51,162 bases of DNA from Planctomycetota bacterium (GCA_018242585.1 JAFEBQ010000043.1:1-51162); one strand, 5' to 3'; counted from the first letter of the stretch, positions 17,188 through 25,673 are shown. Numbers and translations are program-made. Notes: generated from the sequence alone by a model not told the origin.

Positions 17188-17538
17188 ATGCATATTATCG
17201 TTGGCGACACAGTCGAAGTGATCACCGGTGAAGATCGGGGCGACGCCGACAAGCCCACGCGCGGCAAGGTGCTGCGGGTCGACCGCAAACGCCGCAAGGT
17301 GGTGGTCGAAGGCGTGAATCGCGTGCTCAAGCACATCAAGCGCAGCCAGAAGAACCCGCAGGGGGGCCGGCTGTCGAAGGAGATGCCAGTCGACGTCTCG
17401 AACGTGATGCTGGTCTCGCCATCGACGGGCAAGCCGACGAAAACCGGCGTCCGTGTCACCAAGGACGGCGTCCGCGAGCTGTACTGCAAGAGCTCGGGCA
17501 CCACGATTCGCCGGCTGACGGCGCAAGTGGCCAAATAG
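17188..17538 (+). CDS. rplX: 50S ribosomal protein L24
   Basis: 116 aa. Assembly initiator with a KOW motif (VGDTVEVITGEDRGDADKPTRGKVL). The loop is slightly longer than the canonical GKDKGK, with an inserted ADKPT. I chose ATG 17188 over the in-frame GTG at 17179 because AGGTGA lies 5 nt before the ATG and because the protein then starts like the family. Confidence 0.95.
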   Translation: MHIIVGDTVEVITGEDRGDADKPTRGKVLRVDRKRRKVVVEGVNRVLKHIKRSQKNPQGGRLSKEMPVDVSNVMLVSPSTGKPTKTGVRVTKDGVRELYCKSSGTTIRRLTAQVAK

Positions 17539-17648
17539 CAACCAGTAACAAAACAAGTCCGCAGATGTGTCGGCCGCCTTGCGTTGGCCGACCCGCCGTC
17601 GCGAGCGGCAAGAACCGACGCTTAACTTTAGTCCGAACGTGAACAACT

Positions 17649-18302
17649 ATGGCTGCCAAGGCTGCAACCAAATCGAAAAAAAGTCAGGCGGAAGAAGCTC
17701 CCCAGACGCCCGGCGAGCGCGTGATCCCGCGCTTGATGACGCGCTATGACAAGGAGATTCTCCCCGAGCTGGCCAAGAAGCTGGGCCGCGACAATCGCCA
17801 CTCTTTGCCCAAGCTGGAAAAGATCGTGGTGAACATGGGTGTCGGCTCGGCGGTGACCGAGAAGAAGCACATCGAGGACGCCGTCGCGGCGCTGACCCAG
17901 ATCACCGGCCAGAAGCCGTCGGTTCGGAAGGCTCGCAAGGCGATTTCGAACTTCCGCCTGCGGGAAGGCTTGGAAATCGGCGCCAAGGTGACCCTCCGCG
18001 GCACGCGGATGTACGAGTTCCTCGATCGTTTGGTCTCGCTGGCCCTGCCGCGAGTCCGCGACTTTCGCGGCTTGCCGCGCAACGCCTTCGACGGTCGGGG
18101 GAACTACAGCCTGGGCCTGTCCGAACAGTTGGTGTTTCCAGAGTTGAACCCCGACAAGTTCACCCGCCCGCAGGGCATGAACATCACGATGGTGATCTCG
18201 GGGCACAACGACGACGAGTCTCGCGAGATGTTGCGGTTGTTCGGCGTGCCGTTCAAGGCCGAAGGCGCCGCCGAAGAAGAAGCCAAGCAAAAGAAGAAGT
18301 AA
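17649..18302 (+). CDS. rplE: 50S ribosomal protein L5
   Basis: 217 aa; binds 5S rRNA in the central protuberance. LEKIVVNMGVGSAVTEKK, then TGQKPSVRKARKAISNFRLREG, then FPELNPDKFTRPQGMNI are family blocks. It is ~35 residues longer than E. coli L5, through an N-terminal Lys/Ala/Gln-rich extension (first ~28 residues) and a charged C-terminal tail (EGAAEEEAKQKKK). Confidence 0.97.
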   Translation: MAAKAATKSKKSQAEEAPQTPGERVIPRLMTRYDKEILPELAKKLGRDNRHSLPKLEKIVVNMGVGSAVTEKKHIEDAVAALTQITGQKPSVRKARKAISNFRLREGLEIGAKVTLRGTRMYEFLDRLVSLALPRVRDFRGLPRNAFDGRGNYSLGLSEQLVFPELNPDKFTRPQGMNITMVISGHNDDESREMLRLFGVPFKAEGAAEEEAKQKKK

Positions 18303-18348
18303 CGGCCGAAACGAAATCACAGGTCAGAACAGATCAGTTTGTCCCGTT

Positions 18349-18365
18349 CGCCGCCGTTGGCGGCG
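18349..18365. repeat. Intercistronic hairpin between rplE and rpsN
   Basis: Perfect stem CGCCGCC-GTT-GGCGGCG. It lies 22 nt before the rpsN start and is followed at a distance by a T5 run, so it is not a standard terminator. It might stabilise the upstream mRNA or modulate rpsN expression. Confidence 0.5.
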
Positions 18366-18387
18366 AGTGAGCATTTTTAGGTGACGA

Positions 18388-18573
18388 ATGGCCAGTAAAT
18401 CGAAGATCGCCAAGGCCAAGACCAAGCCGAAGTTCTCCACCCGCCAGGTCTCGCGCTGTCAATTGTGCGGCCGGCCGCGGGCGGTGTACCGCAAGTTCAA
18501 GCTGTGCCGGATTTGCCTGCGCAAGCTGGGCGACCAAGGCTTGATCCCCGGTCTGAAAAAAGCCAGTTGGTAA
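18388..18573 (+). CDS. rpsN: 30S ribosomal protein S14, zinc-binding short form
   Basis: 61 aa; the short C+ (type Z) form with all four zinc-binding cysteines: C24, C27, C40, C43. It ends in [10 protein letters not shown] as expected. Because it depends on zinc, a zinc-free paralogue elsewhere would be the usual sign of Zur control; none is in this window. Confidence 0.97.
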   Translation: MASKSKIAKAKTKPKFSTRQVSRCQLCGRPRAVYRKFKLCRICLRKLGDQGLIPGLKKASW

Positions 18574-18604
18574 TGGGAACGCCAAGACAGGAACTACGAC
18601 GACA

Positions 18605-19000
18605 ATGATGACCGACCCGATTGCCGACATGTTGACCCGGATTCGCAACGCCGTGCGCGTGGAAAAGCCGCACGTCGAGCTGCCGTTGTCCAAGGTCAAA
18701 CGAGGCATGGCCGAAGTGTTGAAGCGCGAAGGTTTTATCTGGGACTTCGAGGAAGTCGAAGGCTCCGTGGCCAAGCAGTTGCGCTTGCACTTGAAATATG
18801 GTCCGAACGGCGAACGGCTGATTCGGCACGTCAAGCGGGTGAGCAAGCCCGGCCGCCGCGTGTATAGCGGCGTCGAATCGCTCCGCCCGGTCCTCAGCGG
18901 ACAAGGGATCAAGATCATCAGCACCAGTCACGGCGTGGTCAGCGACCGCGAGGCGCGGCAGCGCCGATTGGGTGGCGAAGTGCTGTGCGAATTGTGGTAA
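18605..19000 (+). CDS. rpsH: 30S ribosomal protein S8
   Basis: 131 aa. Binds 16S helix 21 and represses the spc operon in E. coli. TDPIADMLTRIRNA at the start and the closing VVSDREARQRRLGGEVLCELW (GE.LC..W) are the two signature ends. Two consecutive ATG codons make the first residue uncertain by one. rpsN is 31 nt upstream. Confidence 0.98.
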   Translation: MMTDPIADMLTRIRNAVRVEKPHVELPLSKVKRGMAEVLKREGFIWDFEEVEGSVAKQLRLHLKYGPNGERLIRHVKRVSKPGRRVYSGVESLRPVLSGQGIKIISTSHGVVSDREARQRRLGGEVLCELW

Positions 19001-19058
19001 GCATGCCGGATCGCGCCGCGGCGCGGTCGGTCGAATCGAATTAGCGAAGGCAACCGCC

Positions 19059-19604
19059 ATGTCACGTATCGGCAAGAAACCGGTCAAGTTTCCCGCAGGC
19101 GTCAAGTTCAACGTCGCCGGCGACGTGCTGACCGTTGAAGGCAAGCTCGGCAAGCTCGACTTGAAGCTGCGCCCCGAGGTCACGTTCACCGTCAACGACT
19201 CGGCCAAGCAGGTGGAAATCGCCCGCAAGGTCGACAACCGCGAAAGCCGCGCCATGCACGGGCTGACCCGGGCCATGGTCGCCAACATGATCGTGGGTGT
19301 GACCGATGGGTACACCAAGAAGTTGGAAATCGTCGGCGTCGGCTACCTGGCCGCGATCCAGAAGAACACGCTGCAGTTGCGCGTCGGTTTTGCCAACGAA
19401 ATCCATTTTGAGATTCCGGCCGGCCTGAAGGTCACTTGCCCCGATCAGACGCATGTCGTGATCAACGGCATCGACAAGCAGAAGGTCGGTCAGTTCGCCG
19501 CCGAAGTGCGGGCCGCCCGCAAGCCCGAACCATACAAGGGCAAGGGCGTCCGTTACGAAGGCGAAGTCGTCCGCCGCAAGGCTGGCAAGGCAGTTACGAA
19601 GTAA
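19059..19604 (+). CDS. rplF: 50S ribosomal protein L6
   Basis: 181 aa from ATG 19059 (MSRIGKKPVKFPAGV). An upstream in-frame start would add residues not found in the family. It sits near the sarcin-ricin loop. The two repeats of the L6 fold are visible, with VVNGIDKQKVGQFAAEVRA-type block (here VVINGIDKQKVGQ) and PEPYKGKGVRYEGEVVRRKAGK closing the protein. Confidence 0.98.
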   Translation: MSRIGKKPVKFPAGVKFNVAGDVLTVEGKLGKLDLKLRPEVTFTVNDSAKQVEIARKVDNRESRAMHGLTRAMVANMIVGVTDGYTKKLEIVGVGYLAAIQKNTLQLRVGFANEIHFEIPAGLKVTCPDQTHVVINGIDKQKVGQFAAEVRAARKPEPYKGKGVRYEGEVVRRKAGKAVTK

Positions 19605-19703
19605 ACAAGCAAACACGTCAGAGAACATTCGCAAGGCGTCACTTGCGGCGTGTCGCGCCGCCTGAGGCGTGCGGTTTAGCTGGTCAATCTCGAGGCTCCG
19701 GCC

Positions 19704-20066
19704 ATGAATCACGAAAAAACCATTTATCGTCAACGGATGCGTCGCGGCTGGCGCGTGCGCAATCAAATCAAGCGCAACACCACCCGGCCGCGGTTGTGCG
19801 TGTTCCGCAGCCACAAGCACACCTACGCCCAAATCATCGACGATGCCGCGGGCACGACGCTGGTTGCGGCCAGCACGAACGAAAAAGACAGCAGCATCAA
19901 GTACGGCGGCAACAAGGACGCCGCCAAGGCGATTGGCCAGTTGATCGCCCAGCGCGCGATCGCCGCCGGCATCAAGGAAGTGGCCTTTGACCGAGGCGAG
20001 TACAAGTACCACGGCCGCATTGCCACCCTGGCCCAAGCCGCGCGTGAGTCAGGTTTGAGCTTTTAA
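19704..20066 (+). CDS. rplR: 50S ribosomal protein L18
   Basis: 120 aa; binds 5S rRNA with L5. [20 protein letters not shown], then [26 protein letters not shown], then [17 protein letters not shown] match the family through the end. The N-terminus is Arg-rich ([16 protein letters not shown]) as usual for rRNA contact. Confidence 0.97.
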   Translation: MNHEKTIYRQRMRRGWRVRNQIKRNTTRPRLCVFRSHKHTYAQIIDDAAGTTLVAASTNEKDSSIKYGGNKDAAKAIGQLIAQRAIAAGIKEVAFDRGEYKYHGRIATLAQAARESGLSF

Positions 20067-20160
20067 GCCGACGGCGCAAGCGAAAGATCGCGCGCAAATC
20101 AAAGATAACAATCACGCACAATACAAAGCAGATTAACCCAACTTAGTCGGAGCAAACGCA

Positions 20161-20724
20161 GTGGCTGCTTCACGTGTATCAGGTGGCAGTGGTGGAGGCG
20201 ACTCTCGCAAGCGCGATTCGAAGCGCGAGAACATGGCCGCCGCCCAGCGCGAAGGCAAGGGCGAGATCATGGAGAAGGTCGTCCGCATTCGCCGCTGCGC
20301 CGCGGTGGTGAAGGGTGGTCGCCGCTTCAGCTTTTCGGCCATGGTCGTCGTCGGCGACGGCAAGGGTCGCGTCGGCTGGGGTCACGGCAAGGCCAACGAA
20401 GTGCCGCCGAGCGTCGAAAAGGCCGTCAAGGACGGTTCGCGCCGTCTGATCACCGTGCCGATGAACGGCGCGACGATTCCCCACGTGATCGAAGGCCGCT
20501 ATGGCTCGGCGCACGTGGTGCTGATTCCGGCCGCCCCGGGCACGGGCGTCAAGGCGGGGGCCAGCGTGCGTGCCGTCTGCGAAGCGGCTGGCATTCACGA
20601 TATTTTGACCAAGAGCTTCGGCTCGCCCAATCCGGCCAACCTGGTCAAGGCCGCCATCTCGGCGTTGGAAAACCTGCGGACGCGAGCCGATGTTGAACGC
20701 TTGCGAGGAGTGAGCTTGTCATGA
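20161..20724 (+). CDS. rpsE: 30S ribosomal protein S5
   Basis: 187 aa with a GTG start. Helps decode accurately and shapes the mRNA entrance. RRCAAVVKGGRRFSFSAMVVVGDGKGRVGWGHGKANEVP is the double-stranded-RNA-binding domain. The first ~35 residues form a Ser/Gly/Arg-rich extension; an internal ATG before AAAQREGKG would give a more standard length. The stop overlaps the rplO start (ATGA), so no room exists for rpmD (L30), which normally lies here. Confidence 0.96.
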   Translation: MAASRVSGGSGGGDSRKRDSKRENMAAAQREGKGEIMEKVVRIRRCAAVVKGGRRFSFSAMVVVGDGKGRVGWGHGKANEVPPSVEKAVKDGSRRLITVPMNGATIPHVIEGRYGSAHVVLIPAAPGTGVKAGASVRAVCEAAGIHDILTKSFGSPNPANLVKAAISALENLRTRADVERLRGVSLS

Positions 20725-21221
20725 ACCTGAGCGATATCAACCGTGGCATCAAGAAGCGCAAGAAGCTGACGCGCGTCGGTCGTGGTCCGGGCTCGGGCCA
20801 GGGCAAGACGTCGGGCCGCGGCCACAAGGGCCAAGGGCAACTCGCCGGCTGGGCCATGCACCCCAAGTTCGAGGGCGGCCAGATGCCCATGTCGCGCCGG
20901 ATTCCGAAGCGCGGCTTCACGAATCAGTGGGCCCTGACGGTCTATGCCGTGAACGTGTCGGACCTGGACGCGACGTTCAACAACGGTGACGAAGTCACCC
21001 CGGCCGTGCTAGCAGAGCGCGACCTGGCCAAGGGACGTTTCGACCAGATCAAGATTCTGGGAGACGGCGAGCTGACCAAGAAGCTGAAGATTCACGCACA
21101 CAAGTTCAGCGCCACGGCCCTGGAAAAGATCAAGCAAGCCGGCGGCGAAGCGATTGTGATCGCGGGTCCAAAGCCGGTCGTCAAGAACAAGATGAAGCGT
21201 CGCACGCCGCCGCAGCAGTAA
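20721..21221 (+). CDS. rplO: 50S ribosomal protein L15
   Basis: 166 aa. Late-assembling 23S rRNA protein. The Gly/Arg/Lys-rich N-terminus (RVGRGPGSGQGKTSGRGHKGQ) and the C-terminal globular domain with LTKKLKIHAHKFSATALEKIKQAGG are typical. It begins in a 4-nt overlap with rpsE. The C-terminal tail KNKMKRRTPPQQ is a small addition. A palindromic repeat lies between it and secY. Confidence 0.97.
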   Translation: MNLSDINRGIKKRKKLTRVGRGPGSGQGKTSGRGHKGQGQLAGWAMHPKFEGGQMPMSRRIPKRGFTNQWALTVYAVNVSDLDATFNNGDEVTPAVLAERDLAKGRFDQIKILGDGELTKKLKIHAHKFSATALEKIKQAGGEAIVIAGPKPVVKNKMKRRTPPQQ

Positions 21222-21255
21222 GCACCGCCAGCGGCCTGGGTGGAAGCCGATTTTG

Positions 21256-21331
21256 GTAGGTCAGGTATCCCGTACCTGACATTCGTAGCCGGTGGTAAGC
21301 ACCATTGTCAGGTACAGGGTACCTGACCTAC
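21256..21331. repeat. Nested inverted repeat between rplO and secY
   Basis: Arms 21256-21280 and 21307-21331 are inverted copies with two mismatches, and each arm is itself nearly palindromic (GTCAGGTAC...GTACCTGAC). Either one long or two short hairpins can form. It sits in a 249-nt spacer, so it may attenuate transcription or mark a processing site before secY. Confidence 0.85.
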
Positions 21332-21470
21332 GAAGCCTGGTTCCGCTTGGCCGCATCTGGCAATCGCGGTAAGCTGATGGCTTCATCGGCCTTAACACGT
21401 GGCGATCGAGGGGGCCGGCGCACTGGCGCCAACCCATGACCGCCACCCAGCCAGTACGGATGCGATTGCC

Positions 21471-22844
21471 ATGTTCGAAAAAGTCCGCGTCATCTTCACC
21501 ATTCCCGAGCTGCGCCAGAAGATTTTCCTGACGCTGCTGTTCCTGGCGATTTATCGCGTCGGCTCGCACGTGCCGTTGTTGATTGTCGACCCGGTGAAGA
21601 TGAAGGACTTCTTCCAGTCCGACAGTGGCGGCCTCGGCAAGATGCTCGAGACCGTGGCCACCTTCGCCGCCACCGACTTGGACAACGCCACGATCTTCGG
21701 CCTGGGGATCATGCCGTACATCTCGGCGTCGATCATCTTTCAATTGCTGGGCACGGTCTGGAAGCCGCTCGAAGAGTTGCAGAAAGAAGGGGAAAGCGGC
21801 CGCAAGAAGATCAACGAATACACGCGGTATCTGACCGTGTTTCTCTGTTTGGGCCAGAGCTTGTGGTACGTGAACTTCCTGGTCGGCGACGGCGCGCCAG
21901 GCAAGACGATGATCCGGCCCCAGTTTCTGGACGGCGAGCACTTACGGCTGAGTTGGTATTTCTTTGCCGTCATCACGATGACCGCCGGCACCATCTTCCT
22001 GATGTGGCTGGGCGAGCAGATTGACGAGTTCGGCATTGGCAACGGCATCAGTCTGCTGATCATGGCCGGTATCTTGGCCCGCATGCCGAGCGTCTGGATC
22101 GGCAAGATCATCAAGCCGCTGATCACCGAAGGGTTGCAGTTGGGCACCTCGGGCCAAATGGGGATCGAGGTGCTGTTGGTGCTGATCGTGCTGTTCGTTG
22201 CCGTCGTGGTCGGCGTGGTGTTTATCACGCAAGGCCAGCGGCGCATTCCCACGCAAAGCGCCAAGCACGTCCGCGGCCGCCGCGTCTATGGCGGCAATCG
22301 TCAGTTCCTGCCGTTGCGGGTGAACCAGGCCGGCGTCATGCCGATCATTTTCGCTAGCAGCTTGTTGATGTTCCCGACCATGCTGTTCAAGTGGATGGCG
22401 GCCAACTGGGGCACCAAGCTGAACAACATGCTGGCCGACGCCTTTAGCTCGTACACGTCGTGGACGCACAACATCCTGTACGTGGCGATGATTTTCTTTT
22501 TCTGCTACTTCTGGACGGCCATCAGCTTCAATCCCAAGGACGTGTCGGAGAATCTGAAGAGCTACGGCGCGTTCATTCCCGGCTATCGCCCCGGCAAGCG
22601 GACGGCTGATTACCTGGAAAAGGTGATGGTCCGCATCACGTACGTCGGCGCCGGCTTCTTGTCGTTGGTGGCCATCGCGCCGATGTTGGTGTCGAGCAGT
22701 TTCCCGATGGTCGATGCGCAAATGGCCAGCTTCTACGGCGGCACCAGCTTGCTGATCGCCGTCAGCGTGGCCTTCGACCTGGTGCAAAAGATCGACAGCC
22801 ACCTGGTGATGCGCAACTATCGCGGCCTGCTCGAAAAGGCGTAA
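21471..22844 (+). CDS. secY: Preprotein translocase subunit SecY
   Basis: 457-aa channel subunit of the Sec translocon in the cytoplasmic membrane, with ten predicted TM helices. MFEKVRVIFTIPELRQKI at the start, the plug/TM2 region GLGIMPYISASIIFQLL and the cytosolic loop with GQRRIPTQSAKHVRGRR are diagnostic. I chose ATG 21471 because the in-frame GTG 72 nt upstream would add a non-homologous stretch. The long periplasmic loop after TM3 and the extra segment around residues 310-330 (ANWGTKLNNMLADAFSSYTS) are larger than in E. coli. Confidence 0.97.
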   Translation: MFEKVRVIFTIPELRQKIFLTLLFLAIYRVGSHVPLLIVDPVKMKDFFQSDSGGLGKMLETVATFAATDLDNATIFGLGIMPYISASIIFQLLGTVWKPLEELQKEGESGRKKINEYTRYLTVFLCLGQSLWYVNFLVGDGAPGKTMIRPQFLDGEHLRLSWYFFAVITMTAGTIFLMWLGEQIDEFGIGNGISLLIMAGILARMPSVWIGKIIKPLITEGLQLGTSGQMGIEVLLVLIVLFVAVVVGVVFITQGQRRIPTQSAKHVRGRRVYGGNRQFLPLRVNQAGVMPIIFASSLLMFPTMLFKWMAANWGTKLNNMLADAFSSYTSWTHNILYVAMIFFFCYFWTAISFNPKDVSENLKSYGAFIPGYRPGKRTADYLEKVMVRITYVGAGFLSLVAIAPMLVSSSFPMVDAQMASFYGGTSLLIAVSVAFDLVQKIDSHLVMRNYRGLLEKA

Positions 22845-22856
22845 GCGGCCAGCAGC

Positions 22857-23486
22857 GTGGATGACTTTCGTCCTTTGGCCGGCGGCGCTCGCGCGCCCCA
22901 CGGCACATCGTCGCCGATTTGGTTTGCTATGCTCGGGCCGCCGGGTTCGGGCAAAGGAACCCAGGCCGCGCGCCTGGCCCGCTGGCTGAACGTGCCGCAC
23001 TTGTCGACTGGCGAAATCTTGCGCCAGGCGATTCGCGACCGCACTCCGGCCGGCATCGCGGTTGAGCCGCTGGTCGAAACCGGCCAACTGTTTCCGGACC
23101 CCATCGTGCTGGCCGCCGTCGATGAGCAATTGGCTCGCCCCGAGTGCGCCCAGGGCGTATTATTCGATGGTTTCCCCCGCACGTTGCCCCAGGCCCGGGC
23201 GCTCGACGAGCGATTGGCCGCCGTTGGCGGGGCGTTGCGGCTGGTGATCGGGCTAACGGTTGACGACGACGAGTTGTGGCGTCGCGCGGCCGGTCGCGGT
23301 CGCGAGGATGACCTGCCCCGGGTGTTTACCGCTCGCTTGCAGGCATTCCGCCAGGAAACGGCGCCGGTCCTTGCACACTACCGCGAGCGAGGATTGCTTG
23401 AAACAATTGACGGCCAACGCTTGCCCGACGACGTTTTTCACGATATTAAGCAGATCGTCAGCCGCCGCCTCGATCTGGGAAAGTGA
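22857..23486 (+). CDS. adk: Adenylate kinase, short-LID form
   Basis: Interconverts ATP + AMP and 2 ADP. 209 aa. P-loop GPPGSGKGT at residues 27-35, then HLSTGEILRQAI and FDGFPRTLPQARAL for AMP binding. The lid is short (RRAAGRGREDD), with no zinc cysteines. The start is a GTG, 12 nt after secY, and the first ~20 residues (DDFRPLAGGARAPHGTSS) are an unusual extension before the first strand IWFAMLG. A later start would cut that strand, so some extension seems real. map follows after 6 nt. Confidence 0.92.
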   Translation: MDDFRPLAGGARAPHGTSSPIWFAMLGPPGSGKGTQAARLARWLNVPHLSTGEILRQAIRDRTPAGIAVEPLVETGQLFPDPIVLAAVDEQLARPECAQGVLFDGFPRTLPQARALDERLAAVGGALRLVIGLTVDDDELWRRAAGRGREDDLPRVFTARLQAFRQETAPVLAHYRERGLLETIDGQRLPDDVFHDIKQIVSRRLDLGK

Positions 23487-23492
23487 CCTGGT

Positions 23493-24293
23493 GTGATTAC
23501 GCTACGCTCGCCTCGTGAAATCGCTTGCATGCGCCGCGCCGGCCTCGTCGTCTGGGAGGCCCATCAAATCGCCGCGCGCCTGGTCCGTCCCGGCGCCACC
23601 ACGGGCGAGATCGACGCCGCCATCGAGCGGTTCTTTGCCGAAAAGCATGCCGTCCCGTTGTTCAAGGGCGTGCCCGGCAAGGTTCCCTTCCCCGCGGTGA
23701 CGTGTATCTCGGTCAACGAGGAAGTGGTCCACGGCATTCCTGGCCCGCGCAAGTTGGTCGAAGGGGACGTCGTCAGCATTGACACGGGTTGCAAGCTCGA
23801 AGGCTGGTGCGGCGACAGCGCGATCACGCACCCCGTGGGCCAGGTCCACCCGGAAGTGCAGCGGCTGCTGGACGTCACGCGCGGCACGCTGGAGTTGGCC
23901 ATCGATCTGATGGGCAAGAAGCAGCGGTGGAGCGAAGTGGCCCGCGAAATGGACGCCTTCGTCAAAGACGCCGGCTTCTTCGTGGTCGAGAACTTCGTCG
24001 GCCACGGCATTGGTCGCGAGATGCACGAAGATCCGCAAGTGCCCAACTTTGTCAGCCCGCAATTGCGTCGCGGCGGCGATTTTGAATTGCGCACGGGACT
24101 GGTCGTCGCCGTCGAGCCGATGGTCAACATGGGGACCAAGAAAGTGAAGGGGCTGTCGGACCATTGGACGCAAGTGGCCGTCGATGGGCGTCCGAGCGCC
24201 CACTTCGAGCACACGATCGCGATCACCAAGGACGGCCCCGTGCCGCTGACGGCCGCGCCCGACCACCCTGCGTGCCAGCGACTGGCCGGCTAG
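23493..24293 (+). CDS. map: Methionine aminopeptidase, type I
   Basis: Removes the initiator Met from nascent proteins at the ribosome. 266 aa with a GTG start 6 nt after adk. The five metal ligands of the pita-bread fold can be seen: Asp in SIDTG, Asp in WCGDSA, His in [12 protein letters not shown], Glu in AVEPM and Glu in FEHT. The N-terminus [16 protein letters not shown] is the standard one without an SH3-binding or zinc-finger extension. It is the last gene before the repeat-filled gap where infA would be expected. Confidence 0.97.
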   Translation: MITLRSPREIACMRRAGLVVWEAHQIAARLVRPGATTGEIDAAIERFFAEKHAVPLFKGVPGKVPFPAVTCISVNEEVVHGIPGPRKLVEGDVVSIDTGCKLEGWCGDSAITHPVGQVHPEVQRLLDVTRGTLELAIDLMGKKQRWSEVAREMDAFVKDAGFFVVENFVGHGIGREMHEDPQVPNFVSPQLRRGGDFELRTGLVVAVEPMVNMGTKKVKGLSDHWTQVAVDGRPSAHFEHTIAITKDGPVPLTAAPDHPACQRLAG

Positions 24294-24322
24294 AGCGGCA
24301 AAGCGCTTTCATCCGCCCGTTA

Positions 24323-24345
24323 GCCCCCGGTCAACGGCCGGGGGC
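24323..24345. repeat. 23-bp GC palindrome after map
   Basis: Same sequence as the palindrome between rplP and rpmC except for two central bases. It lies 30 nt after the map stop and just before composite element copy B, so it may serve as a 3' end structure for the upstream part of the operon. Confidence 0.85.
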
Positions 24346-24365
24346 ATGCGCACGTCATTTCATTT

Positions 24366-24577
24366 CAGGGCCAAAGGCCCGTTCCATACCAGCCTGGGGC
24401 AACGCCCCAGGAGTCGCCCCGAACCGGTATTCCGTAAGGGCTGAAAGCCCGCTCCATCGAACCTGGTTTGCGCGCCACACCGGAAATGGGTCGGGCTTTC
24501 AGCCCTTAAGATTCCGATGCTTGCCCGAACGTGGGGCGTTGCCCCACGCTGGTATGGTGCCGCACCTTTGGTGCTTG
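24366..24577. repeat. Composite palindromic repeat element, copy B
   Basis: About 212 bp with the same ordered parts as copy A: GGGCCAAAGGCCC, ATACCAGCCTGGGGC, CTGGGGCAACGCCCCAG, AGGGCTGAAAGCCCGC, then the inverted forms GGGCTTTCAGCCCTTAAG, GTGGGGCGTTGCCCCAC, GCTGGTATGG and GCACCTTTGGTGC. The spacer between the inner pair is longer than in copy A. The right outer hairpin has both arms altered together (GTGGGGC/GCCCCAC against CTGGGGC/GCCCCAG). Confidence 0.85.
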
Positions 24578-24711
24578 GAATCCAGCGTTGTCCGACCTGA
24601 CAAACTCCCGCTAGCAGGCGGCCCGGCAAACTTTGCCCAGTCCCGCTCCCCGGACGAGTGGCCACCGCCGCGGCTCCCCTGGATTTGCCAAAAATCTCGG
24701 TTTTCGAGGGC

Positions 24712-24830
24712 TTGTAGGGCGGGGGCTCGCGCCATTAGAATGACCCGCTTTCGACCAGGTTCCGTGCGCCATCCGGCAGCTTTTGTCGGGTGTTGATGCC
24801 GTCGTCGGTCGAGGGGTAAGTCGGTTACCC
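24712..24830 (+). promoter_or_regulatory. Candidate promoter and leader hairpin for the rpmJ-rplQ segment
   Basis: TTGTAG (24712-24717), an 18-nt spacer and TAGAAT (24736-24741) form a moderate sigma70-like promoter. A perfect hairpin GGGTAA-GTCGG-TTACCC lies at 24814-24830 in the predicted leader. The location after two hairpin repeats and 623 nt from map makes a separate transcription start plausible. Confidence 0.35.
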
Positions 24831-24916
24831 ATATCGGATAGCGAAACAAGTTCCGTAATTGAAGACAGCCAACTGCCTCGGGCCATGCGCCGCGATCGGT
24901 TGGTGGGAGATTGATC

Positions 24917-25030
24917 GTGAAAGTTCGTGCCAGCGTGAAGCCCATCTGTGACAAGTGCAAGCTCGTCCGTCGCCGTGGCGTGGTGTTCGTGGTTTGTGAA
25001 AACCCGCGTCACAAGCAGCGTCAGGGTTGA
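24917..25030 (+). CDS. rpmJ: 50S ribosomal protein L36, zinc-binding form
   Basis: 37 aa, found by reading the sequence because it is so short. GTG start with GGGAGA 6 nt upstream. [20 protein letters not shown], then [17 protein letters not shown], gives the zinc ligands C11, C14, C27 and H32. It normally follows infA; here infA is missing and the repeat-filled gap precedes it. A tandem repeat separates it from rpsM. Confidence 0.95.
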   Translation: MKVRASVKPICDKCKLVRRRGVVFVVCENPRHKQRQG

Positions 25031-25032
25031 TT

Positions 25033-25086
25033 GCCTGTGGGGTGTTAACTGCCCGTGGGGTGTTAATCGCCTTTGGGGTGACGAGT
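25033..25086. repeat. Three tandem 18-bp repeats between rpmJ and rpsM
   Basis: Units at 25033-25050, 25051-25068 and 25069-25086 share GCC.(G/T)TGGGGTGTTAA; the third has diverged at its end. They begin right after the rpmJ stop. The spacing is uniform with no spacer, so this is a minisatellite and not a CRISPR. Confidence 0.85.
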
Positions 25087-25199
25087 CGGTTGCCGATTCG
25101 CGGTTCCGCTTCCTAGAAACCAAGTCAAAACAACTTCGTCGTCGCAGCCGCGTGGTCGAGTGAACATCGCTCGGCTCGCCGCTCAGCAAGGATCAAGTC

Positions 25200-25583
25200 A
25201 TGCCGCGTTTGATGGGTGTTGATATTCCCGCCGACAAGCCGACCTGGATTTCGCTCCAGTACCTGTACGGCGTCGGTCCCATGGTGGCGCGCGAGCTGTG
25301 TGTGAAGGCGGGTGTCGATCCGCAGCGCCACGCTCGCGAAATGCACGAAGACGAAGTCGCGCGGATGGCGGCCTTGCTCGACAAGGACTATGTCGTCGAA
25401 GGTCAGTTGCGCCGCCAGGTGGGGCAGAACATCGCCCGGCTCAAGGATATTGGCAGCTATCGGGGCTCGCGTCATCGTCGCGGGCTGCCGGTGCGTGGCC
25501 AGCGCACGCGGACCAACGCCCGCACGCGCAAGGGCCCCAAGAAGACGGTCGCCGGCAAGAAGGGCGTCAAAGACATGAAGTAA
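25200..25583 (+). CDS. rpsM: 30S ribosomal protein S13
   Basis: 127 aa. Head protein that contacts the P-site tRNA and L5. MPRLMGVDIPADKPTWISLQYLYGVG and the C-terminal YRGSRHRRGLPVRGQRTRTNARTRKGPKK are full family signatures. AGGA lies 7 nt before the ATG. rpsK is 90 nt downstream. Confidence 0.98.
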   Translation: MPRLMGVDIPADKPTWISLQYLYGVGPMVARELCVKAGVDPQRHAREMHEDEVARMAALLDKDYVVEGQLRRQVGQNIARLKDIGSYRGSRHRRGLPVRGQRTRTNARTRKGPKKTVAGKKGVKDMK

Positions 25584-25673
25584 CGGCGCTATGAAGTATT
25601 CGCGACTGGCCAACTCGTCAGTCGCCGCCGTGGCTTGATCGAAATCGGTTTCGTTTTGTGAGCGAGGTTTTCC

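Noticed and set aside
18349..18380. Intrinsic terminator after rplE
   Set aside because: The T5 run is ~8 nt beyond the hairpin and rpsN follows at once, so it is more likely an intercistronic hairpin.
20700..20740. rpmD (L30) between rpsE and rplO
   Set aside because: The two genes overlap by 4 nt, so there is no space.
24294..24916. infA hidden in the map-rpmJ gap
   Set aside because: Reading the plus strand found no ~72-codon frame with the IF1 pattern; the interval is mostly palindromic repeats and a leader.
25033..25086. Possible CRISPR-like repeats after rpmJ
   Set aside because: Only three 18-bp units with no spacers and no cas gene; a minisatellite explains them.
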